From NCBI RefSeq assembly GCF_938045225.1, contig NZ_CALINL010000030.1, positions 1 through 23,448 on the forward strand: 23,448 nucleotides of DNA. The letters are read 5' to 3'. A program made the translations under genes and the position numbers. Below, one piece after another: positions 1-7,029 of this stretch. The notes under the pieces are model-generated. The model did not search any database and had not been told where the DNA came from. It saw only the letters and a list, made by a program, of their open reading frames with translations. How positions within the stretch are numbered: the stretch's first letter is position 1; each line of letters starts with the position of its first letter. Source of the stretch: an uncultured Campylobacter sp. (GTDB lineage Bacteria > Campylobacterota > Campylobacteria > Campylobacterales > Campylobacteraceae).

Positions 1-848
1 ATTCGGGGCGCAAACGGGCTTTGTCGATGTTGCTCAATTCGATTTGGGCAGTTTTTCTCGATCTGTCTTTGTCGGTAGCCCTCGGTATCTCTAAATGCGC
101 CAAATGTCACAGAGCCTCTAGAATAAGGTGAATCGGCAAATCTAAACGTGCCGTATATGCCCGTACCGCGCCTAGTGCGAATTTGCGGATCAAACTGTAA
201 GTCCCAGCTGTCGTATTCGGCGATATAGATCGGTTGTTTGTAGTAAAATCCGTCGTTTTTGCCGTAACCAAACTCAGGCGGTAAAAGGCCTGTGCGTCTG
301 CGAGTGTCTGTCGAAAAGCCAAAATACGGCAAATAAAATACAGGGACGTTTCCTACGTAAAACACAGGATTAAAAAGGTGTAAAAATTTACTCTCTCGGT
401 TTAATTTACCGCTGCTAAATTTGATCTTCCAGTCCGGATCTTGGACGTTGCAGCTCGATACGACCGCGCCATTTACCTCATAAAATTTAGACGTGCTGTT
501 ACTCTCGTCGCTTTGCATCCATACTTCCATGTCGCGGTTCATCATAAATAGCGTTTCGTAGTTACTATCTTTACTATTTAGGTCGATCTTTGCGTATGAG
601 CAGCGCGAGATTTCGTCCTTGTTTCTTATCAAATTTACGTTACCAAAAAGCTCCAAGATCTCTTTTTGCTGATCGTAAACAGCTCTATCCGCGCTCATCA
701 AATAATCTTGCGAATACACAAGCACGTTTTTATCTGCAGTAACTATACCCTTATTGCGTTTTACGTCATCGGCCAAAAGCTCGAAATTTTGAGCCGCGAA
801 GCAACTAAAAGTCCCAAACATTAGTAACAAAAAAATTCTAGTAAACAT
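1..848 (-). CDS. lptD: LPS-assembly outer-membrane protein LptD, 5' part (runs off left edge)
   Basis: LptD is the outer-membrane barrel that inserts lipopolysaccharide into the outer leaflet. My translation from the ATG at 848 gives a signal peptide ([18 protein letters not shown]), then an OstA/LptA-like periplasmic domain (LLADDVKRNKGIVTADKNV, then SADRAVYDQQKEILELFGNV) and the entry to the barrel with the family signature NPVFYVGNVPVFYLPYFGFS. About 280 codons are present; the family usually has 700 or more, so this is the N-terminal third. The start overlaps the end of the RDD gene by 11 bases, so translation is probably coupled. From about position 56 to the edge the frame stays open, but the residues (NCPNRIEQHRQSPFAPR) look unlike LptD, while a neighbouring frame looks more natural (see findings). 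The identification rests on recognised motifs and is firm; the last 20 codons are doubtful. Confidence 0.9.
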   Translation of the reverse strand, partial: MFTRIFLLLMFGTFSCFAAQNFELLADDVKRNKGIVTADKNVLVYSQDYLMSADRAVYDQQKEILELFGNVNLIRNKDEISRCSYAKIDLNSKDSNYETLFMMNRDMEVWMQSDESNSTSKFYEVNGAVVSSCNVQDPDWKIKFSSGKLNRESKFLHLFNPVFYVGNVPVFYLPYFGFSTDTRRRTGLLPPEFGYGKNDGFYYKQPIYIAEYDSWDLQFDPQIRTRRGTGIYGTFRFADSPYSRGSVTFGAFRDTEGYRQRQIEKNCPNRIEQHRQSPFAPR

Positions 849-1287
849 TTATAACTACCGTTTTCGCGGCTTTATCTTGCCACGTTTGAAATAATGGATT
901 TGAAAACGCCCATGCAAAACCTAGGAAGAATGCGTTTTCACCGATGATACGAACCAAAGATCGAGTGAGAGAATTTAGCAAGCCCGGCTTATCGAGCAGA
1001 TCGATATTCACGCACACGATCTTCATCGCTACCTTGCCGATACTAGCGCCGCAATACCACGTAAAAAACGTCTGATAAATAACCTCGAGCAAATCGATCT
1101 GCGGTATCATTTCCATAGCTAGCGCCCTGATCTGTTCATAATCAAGCCCGTTAAATTTTTCGTAGTAAACGGCATAGAACAAAAACGAGATTAAAAATTT
1201 ATCTATCCCCCACGCTACGGCTCTTTTACCGACGCTAGCGAGCGTGATATTTTCATTTTCGAGCTTGTCTATGACGCTCCTGCTCAT
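838..1287 (-). CDS. RDD family integral membrane protein
   Basis: This is a small membrane protein of the RDD family; no biochemical role is known to me for this member. Family marks are an Arg-Ala..Asp segment in the first helix ([20 protein letters not shown]), a [12 protein letters not shown] segment and the C-terminal [13 protein letters not shown]. Three hydrophobic stretches fit three membrane helices. I chose the ATG at 1287 (149 residues): its ATG overlaps the purD stop as ATGA, and AAAAGG lies 6 bases upstream. The ATG at 1311, eight codons earlier, has no comparable ribosome site. It sits between purD and lptD with overlaps on both sides, so it is translated as part of a run of coupled genes. 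A link to envelope assembly is suggested only by its coupling to lptD. Confidence 0.85.
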   Translation of the reverse strand: MSRSVIDKLENENITLASVGKRAVAWGIDKFLISFLFYAVYYEKFNGLDYEQIRALAMEMIPQIDLLEVIYQTFFTWYCGASIGKVAMKIVCVNIDLLDKPGLLNSLTRSLVRIIGENAFFLGFAWAFSNPLFQTWQDKAAKTVVINVY

Positions 1288-2537
1288 TCGTGACCTTTTA
1301 GCATTTGCCATGCGATATCTTTTCGGTACTGCGCACCGTCAAATTCTACGTTTTCGCAAAGCTCATAGGCCTTTTGTTGCGCTTGTTTTATACTTTTACC
1401 AAGCCCCACGCACACGAGCACTCGTCCGCCGTCGGCATATATCTCGCCGCCCTGCTCGCTTACGCCTGCGTATGCTATGTGCGAGTTTTCCGGGACGTTT
1501 TTTACGCTGATTTTCACCCTGGGCGAGCTTGAAAAAGGATAATTTCTACTAGCCATCACGACACCGACGGCAAATTCATCTTTTAGTTTCACGGGTTTTA
1601 GATCGCCTTTTGCCGCATTTAATAAAATTTCGCCCAGGTCGCCATCGATCAGCGGCATTAGCACTTCGCACTCAGGATCGCCGAAACGCACGTTAAACTC
1701 AAGCACGTACGGCACGCCTTTAACCACCATAAGCCCCACGAAAAGCACGCCGCAGAAAGGATTTCCTTCAGCCTTCATGCCTTTTAGAGTCGGTTTTACG
1801 ACCTCTTTCTCGACCTGTTTTATTAGCTCGGGGCTTGCAAGCGGACTAGGAGCGTATGCACCCATGCCGCCGGTATTTGGCCCTTCGTCGTTATCTTTTA
1901 GGCGCTTATGATCTTGCGCTACCGGCAGGCTAACGAAATTTTCGCCGTCGCAAATCGCAAAAAAGCTAAGCTCAAATCCGTCTAAAAACTCCTCCACGAC
2001 CACGCGTTTGCCCGCCTCTCCAAAGCTCTCTCCGCTCAGCATATCGCGAGCCGCAGCCTTTGCTTCCTCGCGGCTTTGCGCGATTATCACGCCTTTGCCC
2101 GCGCACAGTCCGTCAGCCTTAACGACGACCGGAGCGGCAAGAGAGTCGATAAATTTAGCCGCAGCATCGTAATCATCGGTATTTAGATAGGCAGCCGTTC
2201 GGATAGCGTTTCTGGCCAAAAAGTCCTTCATAAACGCCTTACTACCCTCGAGTCTAGCCGCAGACTTGCTCGGTCCGAAAATATTTAAATTTCGCGCCTT
2301 AAATATATCCACGACGCCGTCGCTTAACGGCGCTTCGGGACCTACGATAGTTAGTTCTATTTGCTCAGCCTCGGCAAATTCTGCGAGCTGATTATAATCT
2401 TTGATGTTTAGATTTGTGCCAAGCTTTGAGGTAGCTCCGTTGCCCGGAGCAAAGAAAAGCTCGTGTTTGCGGGATTCTTGAAGTTTTAGAGCTATGGAGT
2501 ACTCGCGCCCGCCGCTTCCGATTATCAAAATTTTCAT
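1284..2537 (-). CDS. purD: Phosphoribosylamine-glycine ligase (GAR synthetase)
   Basis: PurD joins glycine to 5-phosphoribosylamine with ATP, the second step of purine synthesis, in the cytoplasm. The 417-residue length is normal. The N-terminal domain begins [17 protein letters not shown], with Tyr at the position where many PurD proteins have His (GREHA). The ATP-grasp domain shows [14 protein letters not shown] (140-153), the [16 protein letters not shown] block (217-232) and [14 protein letters not shown] (280-293), which carries the metal- and phosphate-binding residues. GGAG lies 5 bases upstream of the ATG. A 232-base gap separates it from hemD, so it may have its own promoter, but I could not place one. 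It overlaps the RDD gene by ATGA. Confidence 0.96.
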   Translation of the reverse strand: MKILIIGSGGREYSIALKLQESRKHELFFAPGNGATSKLGTNLNIKDYNQLAEFAEAEQIELTIVGPEAPLSDGVVDIFKARNLNIFGPSKSAARLEGSKAFMKDFLARNAIRTAAYLNTDDYDAAAKFIDSLAAPVVVKADGLCAGKGVIIAQSREEAKAAARDMLSGESFGEAGKRVVVEEFLDGFELSFFAICDGENFVSLPVAQDHKRLKDNDEGPNTGGMGAYAPSPLASPELIKQVEKEVVKPTLKGMKAEGNPFCGVLFVGLMVVKGVPYVLEFNVRFGDPECEVLMPLIDGDLGEILLNAAKGDLKPVKLKDEFAVGVVMASRNYPFSSSPRVKISVKNVPENSHIAYAGVSEQGGEIYADGGRVLVCVGLGKSIKQAQQKAYELCENVEFDGAQYRKDIAWQMLKGHE

Positions 2538-2769
2538 AATTTCTCCAAAAATAAAAACCCAAGTGAGCGGTGCGCATATAAGTGGCCCGAAAATTCAAAG
2601 CCAACCTTGCAAATAGGCGGTTCCTTTAGGTCGCAACTTCTCGCGCTCGCACGCTCAAACGAAGCCGCGTCGCACGGTCGCCGCACATCTTCGCCGAAAC
2701 TAATGTGTTGGACCCTATAAAAATACGCTGCCAAATCACTCAGGCAAGGCTATTATATAAAATTTTAGC
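2538..2769. other. Gap between hemD and purD with an unusual 66-codon frame
   Basis: This 232-base stretch holds no recognised gene. The part at about 2580-2700 is richer in GC than other gaps here and lacks the AAATTT words that fill them. One minus-strand frame (2534-2734, 66 codons) ends exactly in an ATGA overlap with purD. Its translation contains phrases such as [20 protein letters not shown] and is rich in Cys, His and Arg. That could be a small coupled gene, a purD leader, or an accidental frame across a dispersed repeat. I see no second copy in this window and do not call a gene. Confidence 0.4.
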
Positions 2770-3402
2770 TTAAAGTAGCGTTTTTGCGAGGCTTACGCAG
2801 GAATTTATATTTTGCTGAGCGCTCACTGCGGGCACGCTAAATTTTTCCAGCTCTTTTGCCGTCGTAAGCCCGATAGCGATGGCTTTATAGCTCTCATCCC
2901 AGCCGAAATTGCGAGTAAAATTTCGTACCGCCGAGGGAGCCATAAAAATAATCACGGAGTTTTTAGGCGGTTTTTGCTCCTCGTTAAGCGGTTTAAAAAC
3001 GTTTTCGTAAGCGATTATCTGCGTCAAATTTACGCCGCTTTCTCTCAAAATTTCGCCCACGCTTGAAGCCGTCTCGCGCGCTCTTAAAAATAGCGTTTTT
3101 TTGCCCTTTAAAAACGGTGCGATCTCGGCGGCAAAGTCGTTTCCGTGAGCATTTTTTGCAGTGTAAATTTGGGCAAAGCCAAACTCGCTAGCCGCGCGGC
3201 TAGTGCCGTCGCCGATGGAGTAAATTTGCAAATTAGCGGGCGAAATTTGATTAAATTTTAGCGCGTTTACGGAGTTTTTAGAGGTCAAAACCAGCGCGTC
3301 TAATTCAGCCAAATTTACGCTAATTTTATTAAATTTGATCTCGTTTAAAACCAGCGTCTTTACGCCCTCAAATTCCAAATTTGACCCGACCAGATAGATC
3401 AT
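2770..3402 (-). CDS. hemD: Uroporphyrinogen-III synthase
   Basis: HemD closes hydroxymethylbilane into uroporphyrinogen III, inverting ring D, on the way to heme and siroheme. The family is poorly conserved, but this 210-residue protein has the expected two-lobe pattern: LVLTSKNSVNAL (37-48), YSIGDGTSRAA (61-71), TLFLRARETAS (103-113), YENVFKPL (132-139), VIIFMAPSAVRNF (150-162) and AIAIGLTTAKEL (174-185). These are the usual HemD landmarks of Ser/Asn-rich loops and Gly-Thr turns. AAGGG lies 5 bases upstream of the ATG. It follows the PIN-like gene by 82 bases on the same strand, so it is probably in the operon that begins at the Fur-box-like promoter near 5390. Iron-dependent expression is possible but not shown. 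Confidence 0.88.
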   Translation of the reverse strand: MIYLVGSNLEFEGVKTLVLNEIKFNKISVNLAELDALVLTSKNSVNALKFNQISPANLQIYSIGDGTSRAASEFGFAQIYTAKNAHGNDFAAEIAPFLKGKKTLFLRARETASSVGEILRESGVNLTQIIAYENVFKPLNEEQKPPKNSVIIFMAPSAVRNFTRNFGWDESYKAIAIGLTTAKELEKFSVPAVSAQQNINSCVSLAKTLL

Positions 3403-3484
3403 TTTCGCCCTTAAATTTATGATTTCACGACCGAATTTTACCGCAAATCCTCAAATTTTAAAAGTCGCAACCAAAACGCAAATT

Positions 3485-4675
3485 TTACTTTGCTGCGCTG
3501 CGCTTGCTTAAATACTCTTTTGCCTTTTGTTTTAGCGCTTTATATAGCTTGCCGGCGTCCTCTGCACCGTATTTTTTCACGAGCCCATTGTGAAAATCGC
3601 CCAAATTTTTACTCTCGAACGCGATTTTTCTAATCTCTTGCTTTTTAGTCTCGTCTATCTTGAGCGATGGTTGCGATTTTACCGTATTTTCAGCTTTATT
3701 TTTTGCTTCGTTTTGCGGCGGACGCTTGTTTGATAAATTTTGCCCTTTTTCATCCGCTTTAAGATCCTCGCTAGAAGCTTTGGCGCTCAAATTTTGCTCC
3801 GCGTCTTTCGGCTGCTCGGTAGGACCCGGATCATCGCTCAAATTTGCTTCTACGGCTTTTGTCTCTTGTAAATTTTCGTTATTTATCGCTACGCCGTTTT
3901 TGCTCTCTAGGGGTTGCGGTTTTTCGAGCTCCGCATTTTGATCGATTTGCGAGCGATTTTCTAAATTTTGCTCTTTTGCCTGGGCGCTTTGAGCGTGTAA
4001 AACCTCGCCGCTTAAATTTGATTCGGTTTTTGATTTTTCTCGCTCGTCAAATTTTTGCTCATCGCCTTGCGTCGCCGGCCTAGATTTTGCGGAATTTGGC
4101 GCTGCGATACGCTTTACTTCGCCTTTTTGCGAGTTTTCTATTTGAGGTTTTTTGTAAATTTTCCTCGCATCCTCTTTTAACGCGTTATACACGCCGGCGC
4201 CGTTTTTGCTGCCGAATTTTGAGATAAATTTCATATGAAGCTCGCTGAGGCTGCCCGAGTTTCGTATCAAGATCGCGATTTCGTCTTGATTTTCTTCGAT
4301 GAGCTGTGCCGTATGCGAGCGGTTGAAGTCGAATTTGAGTTTGTGAAATTTACCGCCGCTTTTATCTTGTTTATTAAAAAAATCTATCACGTCGTCGTAA
4401 AATTTATCGTTACTGACGATGTAAATTTTGTCTTTTTTGTGCGAGAGTTTGCCCATTAAAAACGTAATTATTTTATCGGCATAGTCCTTGTGAGCGCTTT
4501 GTAAAAGTATGATTTTTATTTTGATTTTTCGCGCCAGAAACCACGCCAAAACGGAGATGCTTAGCTTTTGTCTATTGTTGGTTACGATATAAATTTTATC
4601 TTTTTGTCCTAGCTTTTTTAGCGTTGCTAGATTATCTACGCTTATGTTTTCGTCATCTATTATAAATCTTGCCAT
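3485..4675 (-). CDS. PIN-like (NYN-type) domain protein with a duplicated C-terminal module
   Basis: I do not know the function. Residues 1-120 resemble the PIN/NYN-like nuclease fold: FIIDDENI (4-11) matches the usual 'lIDxENV' first strand, and a later IYIVSNDKFYDDVIDFF (84-100) matches 'yIiSkDkgYDavi'. Candidate metal ligands are Asp7/8, Asp64 or 67, Asp90 and Asp94/95. Residues 131-175 (EIAILIRNSGSLSELHMKF ... GVYNALKEDARKIYKK) are repeated at 346-389 (QEIRKIAFESKNLGDFHNGL ... LYKALKQKAKEYLSK), each predicted as a small helical unit. Between them lies about 165 residues of charged, low-complexity linker in which NLS/NLE/NLQ recurs. The ATG at 4675 has AGGA 7 bases upstream. Probably cytoplasmic; RNA binding or cleavage is an inference from the fold. 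Confidence 0.75.
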   Translation of the reverse strand: MARFIIDDENISVDNLATLKKLGQKDKIYIVTNNRQKLSISVLAWFLARKIKIKIILLQSAHKDYADKIITFLMGKLSHKKDKIYIVSNDKFYDDVIDFFNKQDKSGGKFHKLKFDFNRSHTAQLIEENQDEIAILIRNSGSLSELHMKFISKFGSKNGAGVYNALKEDARKIYKKPQIENSQKGEVKRIAAPNSAKSRPATQGDEQKFDEREKSKTESNLSGEVLHAQSAQAKEQNLENRSQIDQNAELEKPQPLESKNGVAINNENLQETKAVEANLSDDPGPTEQPKDAEQNLSAKASSEDLKADEKGQNLSNKRPPQNEAKNKAENTVKSQPSLKIDETKKQEIRKIAFESKNLGDFHNGLVKKYGAEDAGKLYKALKQKAKEYLSKRSAAK

Positions 4676-4691
4676 ATATTTCCTAAACGAG

Positions 4692-4709
4692 TCGGGGCAA
4701 TCGCCCCGA
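4692..4709 (-). terminator. GC-rich hairpin between the cupin and PIN-like genes
   Basis: This is a perfect 7-base inverted repeat, TCGGGGC-AATC-GCCCCGA. It begins 5 bases past the cupin stop and ends 10 bases before the AGGA ribosome site of the PIN-like gene. There is no clear U-tract, so it may be a weak terminator, an attenuator or an mRNA processing/stability element that lowers expression of the downstream genes. Confidence 0.5.
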
Positions 4710-4713
4710 AACT

Positions 4714-5358
4714 CTACATCTTATCTTTTGTTACGATGAGTAACATTTTAAATTTTTCAGGGATCTTTAGCCCGTGCGGGATTTTGCCCGGAAGCACGAT
4801 GGTATCGCCCTTTTTGATATCAAAATGCTCATCGCCGATGGTTAGCTTCATCTCGCCGTCAAGCGCGATCAAAAGAGCGTCGCCCGGAGCCGCGTGAGTA
4901 GAGAGCTGTTGGTCTTTTGAAAACGACAGTAGCGACATCGAGCCGCTTTCGTTTTTGACGAGCGTTTTGCTCACGATTTTGCCTTCTTCGTATTCGACTG
5001 CGTCCACTAGGCTAAAAATAGCCGCCTTAGGTAAATGATCTATCATTAAGTCCTCCTTAAAATCGATTGAGACGTATTTCGTCGGTTTGTTGAAAACTAG
5101 TTTTCGCCATACTTTTTTCTCTATCAGGCAGGCCTGTTCGCCGCCTAGGCGCATCTGTTTTTCGCCGTAGTGCAAACTCGCACCGCCCTCTACGACCCAC
5201 GCGAGGCTGTCGCAAAACAGCATCTCGTGATCTAGCTCCTCGCCCGCATCAAAGGCAAACACGTCGACGTGAGCGTTCTCGCAATCAAAAATTCTCTTGC
5301 TAACGACGCTTTTTGCGATCACTTTCGTGTCGGCGTTTAGATTGTAAATTTTACTCAT
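4714..5358 (-). CDS. Bicupin (two cupin domain) protein
   Basis: This is a small cytoplasmic protein of two cupin beta-barrels; no enzyme activity can be named. The first cupin covers about residues 20-105 (FDAGEELDHEM ... WVVEGGASLHYGEKQMRLGG). The second covers about 135-212 (LLSFSKDQQLSTHAAPGDAL, LDGEMKLTIGDEHFDIKKGD, then TIVLPGKIPHGLKIP). In the second barrel the usual HxH metal pair is reduced to His155, with Asp160 near the Glu position and His195 retained. A mononuclear metal site is therefore doubtful, and it may bind a ligand as a sensor or storage protein. The ATG at 5358 has AAGGA 5 bases upstream. It is the first gene after the guaA terminator, with a -10 box and a Fur-box-like site upstream, so iron control is likely. 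Confidence 0.85.
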   Translation of the reverse strand: MSKIYNLNADTKVIAKSVVSKRIFDCENAHVDVFAFDAGEELDHEMLFCDSLAWVVEGGASLHYGEKQMRLGGEQACLIEKKVWRKLVFNKPTKYVSIDFKEDLMIDHLPKAAIFSLVDAVEYEEGKIVSKTLVKNESGSMSLLSFSKDQQLSTHAAPGDALLIALDGEMKLTIGDEHFDIKKGDTIVLPGKIPHGLKIPEKFKMLLIVTKDKM

Positions 5359-5385
5359 TTTGTTCCTTTCGTAAATTTACGCGTC

Positions 5386-5391
5386 ATTGTA
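5386..5391 (-). promoter_or_regulatory. Predicted -10 box of the cupin operon
   Basis: On the minus strand the sequence reads GCTACAAT, matching the Campylobacter 'gnTAnaAT' pattern, 28 bases upstream of the cupin ATG. It lies just after the guaA terminator, as expected for a new transcription unit. Confidence 0.55.
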
Positions 5392-5414
5392 GCGAAAATT
5401 TTCGGACGATTTGT

Positions 5415-5429
5415 TGATAAGGATTATCT
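5415..5429. promoter_or_regulatory. Fur-box-like inverted repeat upstream of the cupin operon
   Basis: Plus strand TGATAAGGATTATCT. Against the 7-1-7 Fur model TGATAAT-N-ATTATCA, 12 of 14 positions agree, with a perfect GATA-N5-TATC core. It overlaps the -35 region of the predicted cupin promoter, the usual place for repression by iron-loaded Fur. Confidence 0.55.
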
Positions 5430-5459
5430 CTTTTTATCAAATTTTGAGTCGGTTTTAAA

Positions 5460-5490
5460 TAAAATTTAGGCGCAAAACGCCTAAATTTTA
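5460..5490 (-). terminator. Rho-independent terminator of guaA
   Basis: A 13-base perfect stem (TAAAATTTAGGCG and its complement) closes a 5-base loop. The guaA stop codon lies inside the stem, and on the minus strand the hairpin runs into TTTTATTT. It separates guaA from the cupin promoter. The A-rich other flank means it could also work in the opposite direction. Confidence 0.85.
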
Positions 5491-7020
5491 CTCCCACTCT
5501 ATCGTTGCAGGCGGTTTGCTCGAGATGTCGTAAACTACGCGGTTGATGCCGTCTACTTCGTTTATGATGCGGCGAGAGACGTTTTCTAGTAGATCGTACG
5601 GCAGGCGCGAGAAGCTGGCCGTCATGCCGTCGCTGGCGTCCACTACGCGTATGCACACGGCGTTTTCGTAGGTGCGGTTATCGCCCATGACGCCCACGGA
5701 ATGCACGTTTAGCAGTACGCAAAATGCTTGCCACGTTTTGTTGTACCAGCCGCTTGATTTTAGCTCGTCGCGTAGGATCACGTCGGCTTTGCGCAGTAGC
5801 TCGAGGCTCGGCGTATTTACCTCGCCCATTATGCGGATCGCAAGGCCAGGTCCCGGGAATGGATGACGAAAAACGAGCTCGCGCGAAAGACCTAGCTCGA
5901 GGCCGAGCTGGCGCACCTCGTCTTTAAAAATTTCTCTTAAAGGCTCGATTAGCTCAAAGCTCATCCAATCAGGCAGTCCGCCGACGTTGTGGTGGCTTTT
6001 GATCGTCTTGCTAGATCCCACGACCGAGCTTTCGATGATATCGGTGTAGAGCGTGCCTTGGGCTAAAAATTTGACGTTATCGTGCTTTTTGGCCTCTTTT
6101 TCAAAAATTTCGATGAAAGTTTCGCCGATTATCTTTCGTTTTTTCTCTGGATCCGTCACGCCAGCGAGCCTTTCCAGGAAAGTTTTACTCGCATCTATGC
6201 TAACTAGCTCGACACCAAGCTTTGTTCTAAAAGTTGCCTCGACCTGCTCGCGCTCTCCCGTTCTAAGTAGTCCGTTATCGACGAAAACCAGGATCAAATT
6301 TTGCGGTATCGCAGCAGCCAAAAGAGCTGCGGTTACGGAGCTATCTACGCCACCGCTAACGGCGCAAAGGACTTTTTTGTTGCCCACGGTTTCTTTGATT
6401 TTAGCGATCTGGGTTTTAGCAAAGCTGCCCATATTCCACGTGCTTTCGCAGCCACAGATATATTTGGCGAAATTTTTTAAAATTTGAGTACCAAACTCGC
6501 TGTGTTGAACCTCCGGATGAAACTGCAGAGCGTAAAATTTGCGCTTTTCGTCGCCAAACACGCAATAAGGCGAATTTTCGCTAGTCGCGATCGCCTCAAA
6601 GCCGTTAGGTAGGTTTTTTACGAGGTCAGAGTGGCTCATCCAGACGATTTGCTTTTCAGGCGTATCGGTAAAAAGCGGATGGGATTTTAGAGCGTTTAGG
6701 CTTGCCTTGCCGTACTCTTTGTGAGAAGCCGGAGCGACCTCTGCGCCAAATTTATGCGCCAAAAGCTGCATGCCGTAGCAAATGCCTAAAATCGGCAGTT
6801 TTAGCTTAAATACGCCCTCGTCGCAAAAATACGCATCCGGTGCATAAACGCTAGCAGGCCCGCCGCTTAGGATTATGCCTTTTGGTTTTTTCGCTTTAAT
6901 CTCATCGACCTTGACGTTAAAAGGCAAAATCTCGGTATAAACGCCCTGCTCACGCAAGCGTCTAGCGATGAGCTGAGTATACTGCGAGCCAAAATCCAGA
7001 ACTATTATCGTGTTATTCAT
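5488..7020 (-). CDS. guaA: GMP synthase (glutamine-hydrolysing)
   Basis: GuaA converts XMP to GMP with ATP and glutamine in the cytoplasm. The 510-residue length is normal. A class I glutamine amidotransferase domain comes first (about 1-190): nucleophile Cys81 in [12 protein letters not shown], and His168 and Glu170 in [13 protein letters not shown]. The ATP pyrophosphatase domain follows with the P-loop [15 protein letters not shown] (220-234). The C-terminal dimerisation and XMP-binding domain ends in PPATIEWE, the conserved GuaA tail. AAAGGA lies 6 bases upstream of the ATG, and only 9 bases separate it from nhaD, so the two are co-transcribed. No purine riboswitch is visible. Confidence 0.98.
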   Translation of the reverse strand: MNNTIIVLDFGSQYTQLIARRLREQGVYTEILPFNVKVDEIKAKKPKGIILSGGPASVYAPDAYFCDEGVFKLKLPILGICYGMQLLAHKFGAEVAPASHKEYGKASLNALKSHPLFTDTPEKQIVWMSHSDLVKNLPNGFEAIATSENSPYCVFGDEKRKFYALQFHPEVQHSEFGTQILKNFAKYICGCESTWNMGSFAKTQIAKIKETVGNKKVLCAVSGGVDSSVTAALLAAAIPQNLILVFVDNGLLRTGEREQVEATFRTKLGVELVSIDASKTFLERLAGVTDPEKKRKIIGETFIEIFEKEAKKHDNVKFLAQGTLYTDIIESSVVGSSKTIKSHHNVGGLPDWMSFELIEPLREIFKDEVRQLGLELGLSRELVFRHPFPGPGLAIRIMGEVNTPSLELLRKADVILRDELKSSGWYNKTWQAFCVLLNVHSVGVMGDNRTYENAVCIRVVDASDGMTASFSRLPYDLLENVSRRIINEVDGINRVVYDISSKPPATIEWE

Positions 7021-7029
7021 GAGCGTCCT

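Noticed and set aside
1285..1311. ATG at 1311 as the start of the RDD gene
   Set aside because: No good ribosome site, and a deeper overlap with purD than the well-supported ATGA start at 1287.
2392..2604. 70-codon minus frame over the purD start
   Set aside because: Mostly inside purD in another frame; no ribosome site.
6053..6487. 144-codon plus-strand frame antisense to guaA
   Set aside because: Lies wholly inside guaA, has no ribosome site, and its composition is that of a reversed coding sequence.
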